Notes: generated from the letters alone by a model not told the origin. 64,000 nt of DNA from Pseudarthrobacter sp. BIM B-2242 (GCF_014764445.1 NZ_CP061721.1:1178001-1242000), one strand, 5' to 3'; shown: positions 1 to 8,266, numbered from the stretch's first letter. Translations and numbers: made by a program.

Positions 1-147
1 ATGGACTTCACCAGCATCGAAGCCGGCGTCCAGGCCGGTGCCCCGCAGCGCTTCTCCTGGACCGCAGCATTCGGCCTGACGGTCACCCTGGTGTGGCTCT
101 ACGTGGAAATCATCCGCGTCCTGGCCATTCTCCGCGGCGAGGACTAG
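1..147 (+). CDS. Bax inhibitor-1/YccA family membrane protein, C-terminal fragment
   Basis: The reading frame is open from base 1 and ends in TAG at 145-147, giving the last 48 residues of a protein whose start lies outside the window. The fragment has a hydrophilic stretch, then a hydrophobic helix (about residues 22-44) and a short polar tail ending RGED. This matches the last helix of actinobacterial Bax-inhibitor-1/YccA (UPF0005) proteins, which are seven-helix membrane proteins of roughly 260-280 residues with leak-channel or proteostasis roles. The ATG at base 1 is probably an internal Met. A terminator hairpin follows at 207-247. Family assignment rests on resemblance of a short C-terminus only. 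Confidence 0.6.
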   Translation: MDFTSIEAGVQAGAPQRFSWTAAFGLTVTLVWLYVEIIRVLAILRGED

Positions 148-168
148 CACCCGCGGCGGCGTCCGCCG

Positions 169-202
169 TCGTCCGGTTCACATAATCGTCCGGTTCACAT
201 AA
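169..202. repeat. 17-bp perfect tandem duplication
   Basis: The unit TCGTCCGGTTCACATAA occurs twice head to tail (169-185 and 186-202) between the Bax-inhibitor stop and its terminator. It looks like a slippage duplication. No operator-like symmetry was seen. Confidence 0.9.
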
Positions 203-206
203 CTGG

Positions 207-247
207 AAGGGCTCCCACCCGTGCAGCACGCACGGATGGGAGCCCTT
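207..247 (+). terminator. Rho-independent terminator of the Bax-inhibitor gene
   Basis: Arms AAGGGCTCCCA (207-217) and TGGGAGCCCTT (237-247) are perfectly complementary, with an inner CCGTG/CACGG helix (219-223/231-235). TTTT follows on the plus strand. On the minus strand the T-run is weak, but the structure may also stop transcripts from convergent galK. Confidence 0.85.
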
Positions 248-263
248 TTGGCGTGCCCGCCGG

Positions 264-1412
264 TTAGGAGATGCGCATCGCGCCGGCCGCAGGAGTCACC
301 GTGAAAATCTCCGGGGCCGTGTAGCCGGCTTCCGCGAAAGCGCGTACGACGGCGGCGCGCACCTGCTGCTCGGCCGCCACCGGCGTGAGGGCGATTGCTG
401 CGCCGCCGAAACCGCCGCCGGTCATCCGGGCGCCGATAGCGCCGTTGGCGCGGGAGGTGCTGACGGCCAGGTCCAGTTCCGGGCAGGAGATTTCGAAGTC
501 GTCCCGCATGGAAACATGGCTGGCGTCGAGCAGCGGCCCGATGGCGGCGGGGCCGTCGCTGGCGAGGAGCCCGACCGTCTGCAGTACGCGCTCATCCTCG
601 GTCACCACGTGGCGGACCCGCCGGTAGGTGACCTCATCCAGGAGGCCTTCGGCCCTCGCCAGGTCTGCAACCCGGACATCGCGGAGAGCCTTGACGCCGA
701 GCAGCTCCGCGCCCAGCTCGCAGGAGGCGCGGCGGGACGCGTAGCCGCCGTCGGCATGGGAGTGGGACACCTTGGTGTCGATCACCAGCATCACCAGCCC
801 GGCGGACTCGGCGTCGAAGGGCACCAGTTCGACGCTCTGGTCGCGGCAGTCCAGGAACACCGCGTGTCCTTTGGAGCCGCGGAGGGATGCGGACTGGTCC
901 ATGATGCCCGTGGGGGCGCCCACGAAGTCGTTCTCTGCCTGCTGCGTAGCGAGGACCATCTCCTCCGGTCCCAGCCCGGCTCCGGTCAGTTCGTTGAGGG
1001 CCGAGATGACGGCACACTCGATGGCGTGCGAGGACGAGAGCCCGGCGCCCAGCGGGACGGTGGAATCGAGCAGCAGGTCCAGGCCGGGGACGGTGATGCC
1101 GCGCTGCTGAAGGGCCCAGATCACACCGAGCGGATACTTCGTCCAGCCTTTCGCGGAGGCCGGCTCCAGGCTGCCGGTATCGGTCGTGAACATGCCCTGG
1201 TCGCCGTAGGTGGACAGCAGCCTGACCGTGGAGTCCGTCCGGACTGCCACGGCAACCCGCGCGGTCTTGTCGATCGCGAACGGGAGCACAAAGCCCTCGT
1301 TGTAATCGGTGTGTTCGCCGATGAGATTGACACGTCCCGGCGCCTGCCAGACGCCGTCGGGAAGCGTGCCGAACTCCCGCTCGAACCGCCCGGCAAGCTC
1401 CGCCGCGCTCAT
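264..1412 (-). CDS. galK: Galactokinase
   Basis: Phosphorylates alpha-D-galactose to galactose-1-phosphate with ATP, the first committed Leloir step in the cytosol. The 382-residue GHMP kinase has the galactokinase signature GRVNLIGEHTDYNEGFVLPF (about residues 26-45), the ATP loop PLGAGLSSSH (120-129) and the third GHMP motif TGGGFGG near residue 335. Length is normal. A His follows the SSS of motif 2 where many galactokinases have Ala. The ATG overlaps the galT stop in ATGA (1409-1412), so the two genes are translationally coupled in a galT-galK operon. Confidence 0.96.
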   Translation of the reverse strand: MSAAELAGRFEREFGTLPDGVWQAPGRVNLIGEHTDYNEGFVLPFAIDKTARVAVAVRTDSTVRLLSTYGDQGMFTTDTGSLEPASAKGWTKYPLGVIWALQQRGITVPGLDLLLDSTVPLGAGLSSSHAIECAVISALNELTGAGLGPEEMVLATQQAENDFVGAPTGIMDQSASLRGSKGHAVFLDCRDQSVELVPFDAESAGLVMLVIDTKVSHSHADGGYASRRASCELGAELLGVKALRDVRVADLARAEGLLDEVTYRRVRHVVTEDERVLQTVGLLASDGPAAIGPLLDASHVSMRDDFEISCPELDLAVSTSRANGAIGARMTGGGFGGAAIALTPVAAEQQVRAAVVRAFAEAGYTAPEIFTVTPAAGAMRIS

Positions 1413-2572
1413 GCGTGTGCGCCTTCCGGCTGGGACCGGACGGGGGCAATGCTGCCTGCGGACGCGGGAACGGTCACTGCCCTCAGCCTTTCAGCCACGC
1501 TTTCCGGGGTGGTGTCGTTGATAAAGGCGCCCATGGCGGCCTCGGAGCCGGCCAGGTACTTGAGCTTGTCCGCTGCCCGGCGCGGGGACGTCAGCTGCAG
1601 GTGCAGATAACCGGCCGGGCGCAGCAGATCGTCCAGGGGGGCCTGGTGCCAGGCCGAGATGTACGGGGTGGGCGTGGGGTAGAACGCGTCGAGCCGCTTG
1701 AGCAGGTCCAGGTATACGTGGGCCAGTTCGTCCTTCTCTTCTCCGCTCAGCGCGGCGAGGTCGGGCACCTGGCGGTGGGGGACAAGGTGGATCTCCAGCG
1801 GCCACCGGGCGGCGAACGGCACATAGGCGCTGAAATTCTCTCCCTCCATGACCATCCGGCTCCCGTCTTCGCGTTCGGCCTGCAACAGTGATCCTGTCAG
1901 CGTCTGCCGGCCATCGGCCCCGTCATAGAATTTCCGGGCCGTCACGCCGAGGGTCTTAGCCCTCGGCGTGACGTAGGGGTACGCGTAGATCTGGCCATGG
2001 GGGTGGTGCAGTGTGACGCCGATATCGGCTCCCCGGTTCTCGAAGGGAAACACCTGGCGCACGCCGGGCAGTTTGCTGAGGGCCTCGGTGCGGTGTGCCC
2101 ATGCCTCCATAACAGTCCGGGCCCGGGCCTCCGTCAGCCCGCTGAACGATCCCGTGTGCTCGGGGGTGAAGGACACCACCTCGCACCGACCGTAAGCGGG
2201 ACCGGTGGTTCCCCAGGCAGGGGATGCCGGGATGTGCCCGACTGCCGGGCCCAGTGAAGGGAAGCGGTTTTCGAACACCACAACGTCGTAGTCCGGAGCC
2301 GGAATCTCGGACGGATTGTCCGCGGTGGTGGGGCAGATAGGGCACTGGTCGGCGGGCGGCAAGTGCGTCCGGCTCTGCCGGTGCGCGGCGACTGCCACCC
2401 ATTCGTCCGTCAGCGCATCGAAGCGGACTTCGCCCGGCGCCCCCCGCTCGGGGAGCTCCCGGCGGTCGGTGGCGGCAGCTGCGGTGCGGACGGTGCCGGC
2501 GAGGGATCCGCCGTCGTCGAAATAGATGAGCTCCCGGCCGTCGGCGAGCCGGGTGCTGGTGATGCCTGTCAT
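1409..2572 (-). CDS. galT: Galactose-1-phosphate uridylyltransferase
   Basis: Exchanges UMP between UDP-glucose and galactose-1-phosphate. The catalytic HHPHGQ motif (covalent UMP-histidine) lies near residue 190, and a zinc-site-like CPIC occurs near residue 80. I place the start at ATG 2572 because AAAGGA sits just upstream; an in-frame ATG at 2605 has no ribosome site. The protein is then 387 residues. It is first in galT-galK and divergent from the aldose epimerase; the shared upstream region carries a paired direct repeat at 2618-2650 that probably serves as an operator. Confidence 0.95.
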   Translation of the reverse strand: MTGITSTRLADGRELIYFDDGGSLAGTVRTAAAATDRRELPERGAPGEVRFDALTDEWVAVAAHRQSRTHLPPADQCPICPTTADNPSEIPAPDYDVVVFENRFPSLGPAVGHIPASPAWGTTGPAYGRCEVVSFTPEHTGSFSGLTEARARTVMEAWAHRTEALSKLPGVRQVFPFENRGADIGVTLHHPHGQIYAYPYVTPRAKTLGVTARKFYDGADGRQTLTGSLLQAEREDGSRMVMEGENFSAYVPFAARWPLEIHLVPHRQVPDLAALSGEEKDELAHVYLDLLKRLDAFYPTPTPYISAWHQAPLDDLLRPAGYLHLQLTSPRRAADKLKYLAGSEAAMGAFINDTTPESVAERLRAVTVPASAGSIAPVRSQPEGAHA

Positions 2573-2617
2573 GACTGGGTCCTTTGACGTGGATGGTGTT
2601 TGCATCGATCATTTCAC

Positions 2618-2650
2618 GTTTCGCTCAAAAAGGAATAGTTTCAAACAAAA
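2618..2650. promoter_or_regulatory. Candidate operator for galTK / aldose epimerase
   Basis: Two direct repeats, GTTTCGCTCAAAA (2618-2630) and GTTTCAAACAAAA (2638-2650), share GTTTC-N3-CAAAA and start exactly 20 bp apart, two helical turns. They lie in a short AT-rich stretch between galT and the epimerase gene. Directly repeated T-rich/A-rich boxes resemble DeoR-family sugar-repressor operators; that assignment is inference and no regulator gene is adjacent. Confidence 0.5.
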
Positions 2651-2706
2651 TGTAACAAGCAGAGTCCCGATGGCAGGACACACCAGGCCCCTGTACGGTG
2701 GTGCTC

Positions 2707-3666
2707 ATGACTTTGAGCGCAACCCCGAACGCCAGTGTCCCGTCCGGATTCCAGACCTACGCCACCGGCCGGCAGTACGAACTCCGCAGGGATGATGCGC
2801 TGGCCGTCGTGACGGAGCTCGCGGCCGGCCTGCGGCTCTACACCCGGGCAGGGGTGCAGCTGACCGAAACCTATGGCGATGCCGAGATTTCGCCCGGCGC
2901 CGCCGGAATCACCCTTGCCCCCTGGGCGAACCGCGTGGAGGACGGGATCTGGTACCTGGACGGCAAGAAGCAGCAGCTGGACATTACCGAGGTCTCGCGG
3001 AACAACGCCAGCCATGGGCTGCTCCGCAACTCCGCCTACAGCCTCGTTGACGAGTCGCAGTATTCGGTGACCCTGGAGGCCACAGTGTTCCCCCAGCACG
3101 GTTATCCGTTCCTGGTGCGGCACCGGGTGCAGTACCTCCTGGCTGAGGATCTGGGTCTGGAGGTCCGCCAGACGCTGATCAACGATTCCGATGCGCCGGC
3201 ACCGTTCGTTCTGGGGGCCCACCCTTACGTGCGGCTGGGTGACGCGGACATGGACGACCTCACGCTGACTGTCGCGGCGGGCACCCGGCTTGTAGCGGAC
3301 GCCCGGCTGATCCCGCGGAGTTCGGAGCCAGTCAGCGGGGACAGTGACCTCCGTGCCGGCCGGCGGGTGGGGGACCTTGACGTGGACGTCGCACTGACGG
3401 ATCTTGCGTTCGACGGCGGTTCGGCCCGCCACACCCTCAGCGCGCCCGACGGCCGCAGCGTGACCCTGTGGCAGGACGAGTCGTGCAGTTACGTCCATGT
3501 CTTCGTGACAACCCAGTTCCCGGGCAGGCCCAAAGCCGTGGCCCTTGAACCCATGACCGGTCCGGCAAACGCCTTCAACTCGGGTGACGGACTGCGATGG
3601 CTCCCGGCGGGCGAATCGTTCACCATGACCTGGGGGATCGATGCTAATCTGCGCGATGCCGGGTAG
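2707..3666 (+). CDS. Aldose 1-epimerase family protein (galactose mutarotase-like)
   Basis: Probably interconverts alpha and beta anomers of galactose or a related aldose, feeding galactokinase. The 319-residue protein has the family layout: WANRVEDG near the N-terminus, NNASHGLLRN with the first conserved His, LGAHPY with the catalytic acid His, and ALEPMTG with the catalytic Glu near the C-terminus. I choose ATG 2707 over GTG 2698 because TACGGT lies 7 bases before it, the leaderless layout seen widely in this window, and there is no Shine-Dalgarno. Substrate specificity is not shown; hexose-6-phosphate mutarotase is less likely given the gal neighbours. Confidence 0.88.
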   Translation: MTLSATPNASVPSGFQTYATGRQYELRRDDALAVVTELAAGLRLYTRAGVQLTETYGDAEISPGAAGITLAPWANRVEDGIWYLDGKKQQLDITEVSRNNASHGLLRNSAYSLVDESQYSVTLEATVFPQHGYPFLVRHRVQYLLAEDLGLEVRQTLINDSDAPAPFVLGAHPYVRLGDADMDDLTLTVAAGTRLVADARLIPRSSEPVSGDSDLRAGRRVGDLDVDVALTDLAFDGGSARHTLSAPDGRSVTLWQDESCSYVHVFVTTQFPGRPKAVALEPMTGPANAFNSGDGLRWLPAGESFTMTWGIDANLRDAG

Positions 3667-3706
3667 CCGTTTCGCATAAGGCCCATGCCTGCGGAAGTAT
3701 TAGGCT

Positions 3707-5032
3707 ATGACGCCAGCCGAGGACGCCAATCCATCCACTTCAACCCCGGGCCTGCAGGCACCGGACCCGGTCCGGCCTGCTGAAACGCCCCGTGCTGAAT
3801 CGCGTGCGCCCCGCATCAAGGCGGACCGGGAGCTTGAGCAGGACATCCCGTACGGGGTCCGTATTGCAGCCTCGTGGGCGTGGCGGATCGGGCTCATCCT
3901 GGTGGTGGGGGGAGCGTTGATCTGGCTGCTGAGCCGGATCAGCTTCCTGATCATTCCCGTGATGGTGGCAGCGCTTCTGGCCGGGCTGCTCAGCCCCGTG
4001 GTGCGCTGGCTGCGGAGCAAGCGGCTGCCCAACGGCGCCGCGGTAGCCATTACGGTAGTCGGATTCCTTGGCCTGATCGCCGGTGCCCTCGCCCTCGTCG
4101 GGCGCCAGTTGGTCTCAGGGTTCGGTGAGCTCTGGTCTCAGGCGCTGGCCGGCGTGAAGCAGGTCCAGGACTGGCTGGCCGACGGGCCGCTGCACCTGAC
4201 GGCGGACCAGATCGACCAATACCTCAAAGAAGGCACAGCTGCCCTGCAGGAGAACAGCAGCAGTATCCTCAGCGGGGCACTGTCCTTTGGCAGCACTGCA
4301 GGCCACTTCGCGGCCGGGCTGGTGCTGGCCCTTTTCATCCTGATTTTTTTCCTGCTCGAGGGCGACAGGATCTGGGCATTCATTGTGCGGCTGCTGCCGA
4401 AGAAGGCGCGCGCAGCCACGTTCGGCGCCGGGCGCAAGGGCTGGGCGTCCATGGTCAGCTATGCACGGATCCAGATGTTTGTGGCATTTGTCGACGCCGT
4501 GGGCATTGGCGTCGGAGCGGCGATCATCGGTGTCCCGCTGGCGCTGCCACTGAGCGTGCTCGTGTTTATTGGCTCCTTTATTCCGGTGGTGGGTGCCCTG
4601 GTGACCGGTGCCATCGCCGTTCTTCTGGCGCTGGTGGCCAACGGCCCGATCAACGCCCTCATCATGCTGGCTATCGTGCTCCTGGTCCAGCAACTGGAGA
4701 GCCACATCCTGCAGCCCCTGGTGATGGGCAAGGCCGTATCCCTGCATCCGGTGGCGGTCATCCTCAGTGTGGCGGCAGGTTCATATCTGGCGGGTATTCC
4801 CGGGGCGCTGTTTTCCGTGCCCATTCTCGCCGTAGCAAACTCCGCAATTCGCTACATCGCTGCCAGAACGTGGGAACATGAACAAGTGCTGGTAACCCCC
4901 GAGGGGCCGGTGACGCTTGGCCCGGATACTGATGGCACCATCAGGGAAGTCCGGTTGCCGGGCGGCAGGTCCATCCGTGGCAAGGACGCCGCAGCCAGCA
5001 CAGACGCATCCAATCCGGAGGGCCAGGCCTGA
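3707..5032 (+). CDS. AI-2E family transporter (PerM-type membrane protein)
   Basis: A 441-residue polytopic membrane protein. After a polar Pro-rich N-terminus of about 45 residues come two helices (WRIGLILVVGGALIWLL and the next), a long extracytoplasmic or amphipathic segment, then a cluster of helices to about residue 390 and a polar tail. This is the AI-2E/UPF0118 layout; members are proposed autoinducer exporters or Na+/H+ antiporters. The actinobacterial substrate is unknown. A homologue lies near glpX in M. tuberculosis (Rv1101c). TAGGCT directly abuts the ATG, so the exact start is less certain than at other genes here. Confidence 0.85.
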   Translation: MTPAEDANPSTSTPGLQAPDPVRPAETPRAESRAPRIKADRELEQDIPYGVRIAASWAWRIGLILVVGGALIWLLSRISFLIIPVMVAALLAGLLSPVVRWLRSKRLPNGAAVAITVVGFLGLIAGALALVGRQLVSGFGELWSQALAGVKQVQDWLADGPLHLTADQIDQYLKEGTAALQENSSSILSGALSFGSTAGHFAAGLVLALFILIFFLLEGDRIWAFIVRLLPKKARAATFGAGRKGWASMVSYARIQMFVAFVDAVGIGVGAAIIGVPLALPLSVLVFIGSFIPVVGALVTGAIAVLLALVANGPINALIMLAIVLLVQQLESHILQPLVMGKAVSLHPVAVILSVAAGSYLAGIPGALFSVPILAVANSAIRYIAARTWEHEQVLVTPEGPVTLGPDTDGTIREVRLPGGRSIRGKDAAASTDASNPEGQA

Positions 5033-5079
5033 CCCGTGGGCCGTCCGCCGGAGCCCCATCCACCCAAGGAGAACAGTCC

Positions 5080-6318
5080 GTGAACACCGTCGAAACCCTT
5101 CCCGTCACGCTGGACGATGTCCTGGAGGCGCAGAAGCTGCTCGAGGGGATTATTACGCGGACACCGGTGGAATCCTCGCGGGCCCTCGGCAGCATGGTGG
5201 GCGGCGAGGTCTATTTCAAGTGCGAAAACCTGCAGCGGGCCGGTTCCTTCAAGGTCCGCGGTGCCTACGTCCGGATGGCAAGGCTCTCGCCTGAGGAGAA
5301 GAAGCGCGGCGTGGTTGCCGCCTCGGCCGGCAACCATGCGCAGGGCGTTGCGGTGGCGGCCAAGGCCCTTGGCATCAAGGCCCGGATCTACATGCCGCTC
5401 GGTGTGGCGCTTCCCAAACTGGCCGCCACCCGCAGCCACGGCGCCGAGGTGGTCCTCCACGGCCACAATGTGGATGAGGCCCTCGCCGAGGCGCAGCGCT
5501 ACGCGGACGAGTCCGGAATGGTTTTTGTCCACCCCTTCGACAATGTTGATGTGGTGTCAGGGCAGGGAACCGTAGGACTGGAGATCCTTGAGCAGATCCC
5601 CAACGTGGACACCATCCTGATGGGCGTGGGCGGCGGCGGGCTGTTGGCAGGCGTCGCTGTTGCCATCAAAGCCCGGGCGCGGGAACTGGGCCGTGAAATC
5701 AGGATCATCGGCGTCCAGGCCGAAAATGCGGCCGCCTATCCGCCGTCGCTTGCCGCCGACGCCTTGGTTCCGCTGAAGAAAGTCTCCACCATGGCGGACG
5801 GCATCGCCGTGGGCCGACCCGGCCAGTTGCCGTTCAGCATCATCCGTGAACTCGTGGATGACGTGGTCACTGTCAGCGAGGACTCCTTGGCGCGTGCGCT
5901 GATCTTCCTGCTGGAACGGGCAAAGATGGTGGTGGAGCCGGCAGGCGCCGTGGGGGTCGCGGCCCTGATGGACGGGAAGATCGAAAACCCCGGTACGACG
6001 GCCGTGATCCTGTCCGGCGGCAACATCGATCCGATGCTTATGCTCAAGGTCATCCAGCGGGGCCTGTCGGCCGCGGGCCGCTACATGACGGTCCGGATGA
6101 TGCTCGATGACCGGCCGGGTTCGCTGGCGACCATCGCCCGGATCATTGCCGAGAATGATGCCAACGTCACAGGGCTGGACCATACGCGGGTGGGCGGGTC
6201 CATCAGCATGGGCGATGTCTCCATTACCGTGAACCTTGAAACCAAGGGCCATGAACATTGCGAACAGGTTCTCGGCGCGCTCCGCGCCGAGGGTTTTCAG
6301 CCGATTGTGGTGCATTAG
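5080..6318 (+). CDS. ilvA: Threonine ammonia-lyase (threonine dehydratase)
   Basis: PLP enzyme converting threonine to 2-oxobutanoate and ammonia, entry to isoleucine synthesis. At 412 residues it has a fold-type II catalytic domain with the PLP lysine in GSFKVRGAY (about residue 52), SAGNHAQGVA, and the glycine-rich phosphate loop GVGGGGLLAG near residue 185. A single ACT domain starts near residue 330 (MTVRMMLDDRPGSLATIARI). One ACT domain is the shorter TdcB/Tdh-like arrangement rather than the two of E. coli IlvA. AAGGAG precedes the ATG at good distance. The rhomboid gene follows 8 bases after the stop. Confidence 0.93.
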   Translation: MNTVETLPVTLDDVLEAQKLLEGIITRTPVESSRALGSMVGGEVYFKCENLQRAGSFKVRGAYVRMARLSPEEKKRGVVAASAGNHAQGVAVAAKALGIKARIYMPLGVALPKLAATRSHGAEVVLHGHNVDEALAEAQRYADESGMVFVHPFDNVDVVSGQGTVGLEILEQIPNVDTILMGVGGGGLLAGVAVAIKARARELGREIRIIGVQAENAAAYPPSLAADALVPLKKVSTMADGIAVGRPGQLPFSIIRELVDDVVTVSEDSLARALIFLLERAKMVVEPAGAVGVAALMDGKIENPGTTAVILSGGNIDPMLMLKVIQRGLSAAGRYMTVRMMLDDRPGSLATIARIIAENDANVTGLDHTRVGGSISMGDVSITVNLETKGHEHCEQVLGALRAEGFQPIVVH

Positions 6319-6326
6319 GAGCAGCC

Positions 6327-6944
6327 ATGCTGGATGCGATAGGGGACGGCCGGCCGGGGAGCAGGGAAAGCACAGCGTCGCGCGCCAAAGGCGGGCTGCT
6401 GGTGTCCGGCGGGTTTGTGGTCCTGCTCTTCGTGATCGAAGTGGTCAACATGCTGACCCTGCACGCCCTGAACAGGACATTCGGGCTACGGCCGAGGTCC
6501 GCGGACGGGCTCCTGGACATTTTCACGTTTCCGCTGCTTCACGCCAACCTGAACCATCTGCTGTCCAACGCCCTGCCACTGGTCATCTTCGGATTCCTGG
6601 TGTTCCTTTCCGGCCTGAGGGTCTTCCTGACGGCTTTGGCGTTCAGCTGGCTGGGCTCGGGGCTGACCGTCTGGCTGATCGGCGACGGCGGGATCACCGT
6701 GGGAGCGTCCGGGCTGGTTTTTGGATTGTTCGCCTTCCTCCTGGTCCGTGGCTTCTTCAACCACAGCTGGCGGCAGATTCTCCTCGCCGTTGTGCTGTTT
6801 ATGGTTTACGGCAGCATCCTGTTGGGAGTGCTGCCCATCATGGGTGGCCTCATCTCCTGGCAGGCCCACTTGGGCGGGGCGGTGGGCGGAGTGGCTGCTG
6901 CCCTGTTGTTGCGCCCCAAATACACCAAAACGCCGGTCCCCTGA
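6327..6944 (+). CDS. Rhomboid family intramembrane serine protease
   Basis: Membrane protease of 205 residues with six predicted helices. The catalytic serine is in VGASGLVFG and the catalytic histidine in SWQAHLGGAVGG in the last helix; HANLNHLLSN matches the family HxxxxHxxxN segment. Start ATG 6327 is preceded by AGGAGCAGCC, which supports it over upstream in-frame starts inside ilvA. It probably shares a transcript with ilvA. Its stop codon lies in the loop of a strong hairpin at 6929-6958. Substrates cannot be inferred. Confidence 0.9.
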   Translation: MLDAIGDGRPGSRESTASRAKGGLLVSGGFVVLLFVIEVVNMLTLHALNRTFGLRPRSADGLLDIFTFPLLHANLNHLLSNALPLVIFGFLVFLSGLRVFLTALAFSWLGSGLTVWLIGDGGITVGASGLVFGLFAFLLVRGFFNHSWRQILLAVVLFMVYGSILLGVLPIMGGLISWQAHLGGAVGGVAAALLLRPKYTKTPVP

Positions 6945-6958
6945 CGGGGGCCGGCGTT
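6929..6958 (-). terminator. Bidirectional terminator between the rhomboid gene and greA
   Basis: A 13-bp stem (6929-6941 with 6946-6958, one T-G pair) closes a 4-base loop that contains the rhomboid TGA. Reading from greA it is followed by a T-run (CGTTTTGG); on the plus strand the tail is weaker. It is placed to end greA transcripts inside the last codons of the opposing gene. Confidence 0.8.
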
Positions 6959-6984
6959 GTGGGTTAAGCGGTGAGCGCTGGGCG

Positions 6985-7479
6985 TCAGCCTGCGTAAGGC
7001 TTGGCGGAGAGAATTTCCACCGTGATGTCCTTGCCGTTCGGCGCAGTGTAGCTGAGCGTCTCGCCCTCTTTGTGGCCGACGATTGCGGCGCCGAGGGGTG
7101 ACTTCTCGCTGAAGACATTCAGATCCGTGTCACCGGCGATTTCGCGCGAACCCAGCAGGAACGTCTCTTCGTCCCCGGCGATCCTGGCAACGACGAGCAT
7201 GCCGGCCTCGACAATCCCGTCATCGGCCGGGGCTTCCCCGACGTGGGCATCACGCAGAAGCGCCGTCAGCTGGCGGATCCGGGCTTCAATCTTGCCCTGC
7301 TCTTCTTTGGCCGCATGGTAGCCGCCATTTTCCTTGAGGTCGCCCTCCTGCCGGGCGGATTCAATCTTCTGGACAATCTCCGCGCGGCCAGCGACGGAAA
7401 GGTGGTCCAGCTCTGCCTTCAGGCGGTCAAAAGCTTCCTGGGTGAGCCAGGCTGCAGGCGCGCTGTTGGTGGTAGACAC
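6985..7479 (-). CDS. greA: Transcription elongation factor GreA
   Basis: Binds the RNA polymerase secondary channel and promotes cleavage of backtracked transcripts. The 164-residue protein has the N-terminal coiled coil, with conserved acidic residues near its tip (RQEGDLKENGGYHAAKEEQG, about residues 43-62), and the C-terminal FKBP-like domain ending in TVEILSAKPYAG. The start is GTG with AGGAG 5 bases before it. The order greA-DUF4307-mca is conserved in actinobacteria. A perfect inverted repeat at 7565-7588 lies in its upstream region. Confidence 0.96.
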   Translation of the reverse strand: MSTTNSAPAAWLTQEAFDRLKAELDHLSVAGRAEIVQKIESARQEGDLKENGGYHAAKEEQGKIEARIRQLTALLRDAHVGEAPADDGIVEAGMLVVARIAGDEETFLLGSREIAGDTDLNVFSEKSPLGAAIVGHKEGETLSYTAPNGKDITVEILSAKPYAG

Positions 7480-7564
7480 GGACTTCTCCTAATGGTCATA
7501 CATGCAAAAGACCCCGCCACGCGGCCACTTGTGGAACTCAGTAACCAGCTCAGCGGGGTAAAGG

Positions 7565-7588
7565 GTATTGATTCATTGTAGTCAATAC
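7565..7588. promoter_or_regulatory. Inverted repeat upstream of greA
   Basis: GTATTGA (7565-7571) and TCAATAC (7582-7588) are perfect inverted copies separated by 10 bp, in an AT-rich patch about 85 bp before the greA start. Size and symmetry suit a dimeric regulator. On the minus strand TACAAT within the spacer could serve as a -10. Confidence 0.45.
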
Positions 7589-7631
7589 TGTGGAGATAAC
7601 CCAACGGGGAAGCGGTGCAGATCACATGCCG

Positions 7632-8090
7632 TTACTTCGTGCTACCTGGAACCCAGCAGCTGTCCACCACTCCGGAAACGGCCAGCGACTCCGTCCGCAC
7701 GCTCACGCGCTGCGTAACAGTCCGGCCGCCGTCGGCAGTGTTGTCCGCCTCTCCCGGCGGGATGTCCACGACTTTCCAACCCACCACGGCAAACTTAGAG
7801 TCCAGGGCTTTCAGCGCACATTTGACGGCCGAACCCGGGTCCCTGGTGACGGTGAAATCGATCTCGGCCTGGGTGGCGTCGACGGTGCTGTAGCCGATGT
7901 CCTTAAACGTCACAGCGGAGACGGCGTTGGATGTGGAGACCCAGGCCATAAAACCCACGCCGACAGCCAGTGCTGCCACGGCGATGCCGCGCTTGGCCGC
8001 TCGCGGAAGGGGCTGCTTTTTACTGCCATAACGATTGGCTAGGCTAGTGTCTGCAGGCGGGGACGCGGCGGGTTGATCCTCGGTAGTCAC
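7632..8090 (-). CDS. DUF4307 domain-containing membrane protein
   Basis: A 152-residue protein with a polar N-terminus, one transmembrane helix (about residues 36-56, GIAVAALAVGVGFMAWVST) and an extracytoplasmic beta-rich domain with two conserved cysteines (KCALKAL and DSCWVPG). This is DUF4307, an actinobacterial family almost always found between greA and mca, as here; function is unknown. Start GTG 8090 is preceded by TAAACT exactly 6 bases upstream, so the transcript is probably leaderless. It is divergent from mca, suggesting shared control. Confidence 0.88.
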   Translation of the reverse strand: MTTEDQPAASPPADTSLANRYGSKKQPLPRAAKRGIAVAALAVGVGFMAWVSTSNAVSAVTFKDIGYSTVDATQAEIDFTVTRDPGSAVKCALKALDSKFAVVGWKVVDIPPGEADNTADGGRTVTQRVSVRTESLAVSGVVDSCWVPGSTK

Positions 8091-8220
8091 CGGTCCAGTT
8101 TAGTTCGGATCGGGACGCTGCTTGTTCCTGGATCATCAAAGCCCGCCCGGGCAACGACAGGCAGCCCGGTTCCGCGCCAACACCGTTCCACCAGGCAGCC
8201 AGTTAAGTCGAGCAGCCAGC

Positions 8221-8266
8221 TACGTCCAGTTAGCCAGTTACGTCCAGTTAGCCAGTTACGTCCAGC
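8221..8266. repeat. 18-bp tandem repeat, 2.5 copies
   Basis: TACGTCCAGTTAGCCAGT is repeated perfectly at 8221-8238 and 8239-8256, with a third partial copy to 8266 and a related AGCCAGC before. It sits in the divergent DUF4307-mca spacer, about 75 bp before mca. There are no spacers between units, so it is not a CRISPR array. Confidence 0.9.

Noticed and set aside
2573..2605. Upstream ATG 2605 as galT start
   Set aside because: No ribosome site before it, whereas AAAGGA precedes ATG 2572; the extra 11 residues are not family-like.
8221..8266. Possible small CRISPR array
   Set aside because: Units are directly adjacent with no spacers, only 2.5 copies, and no cas genes occur in the window.
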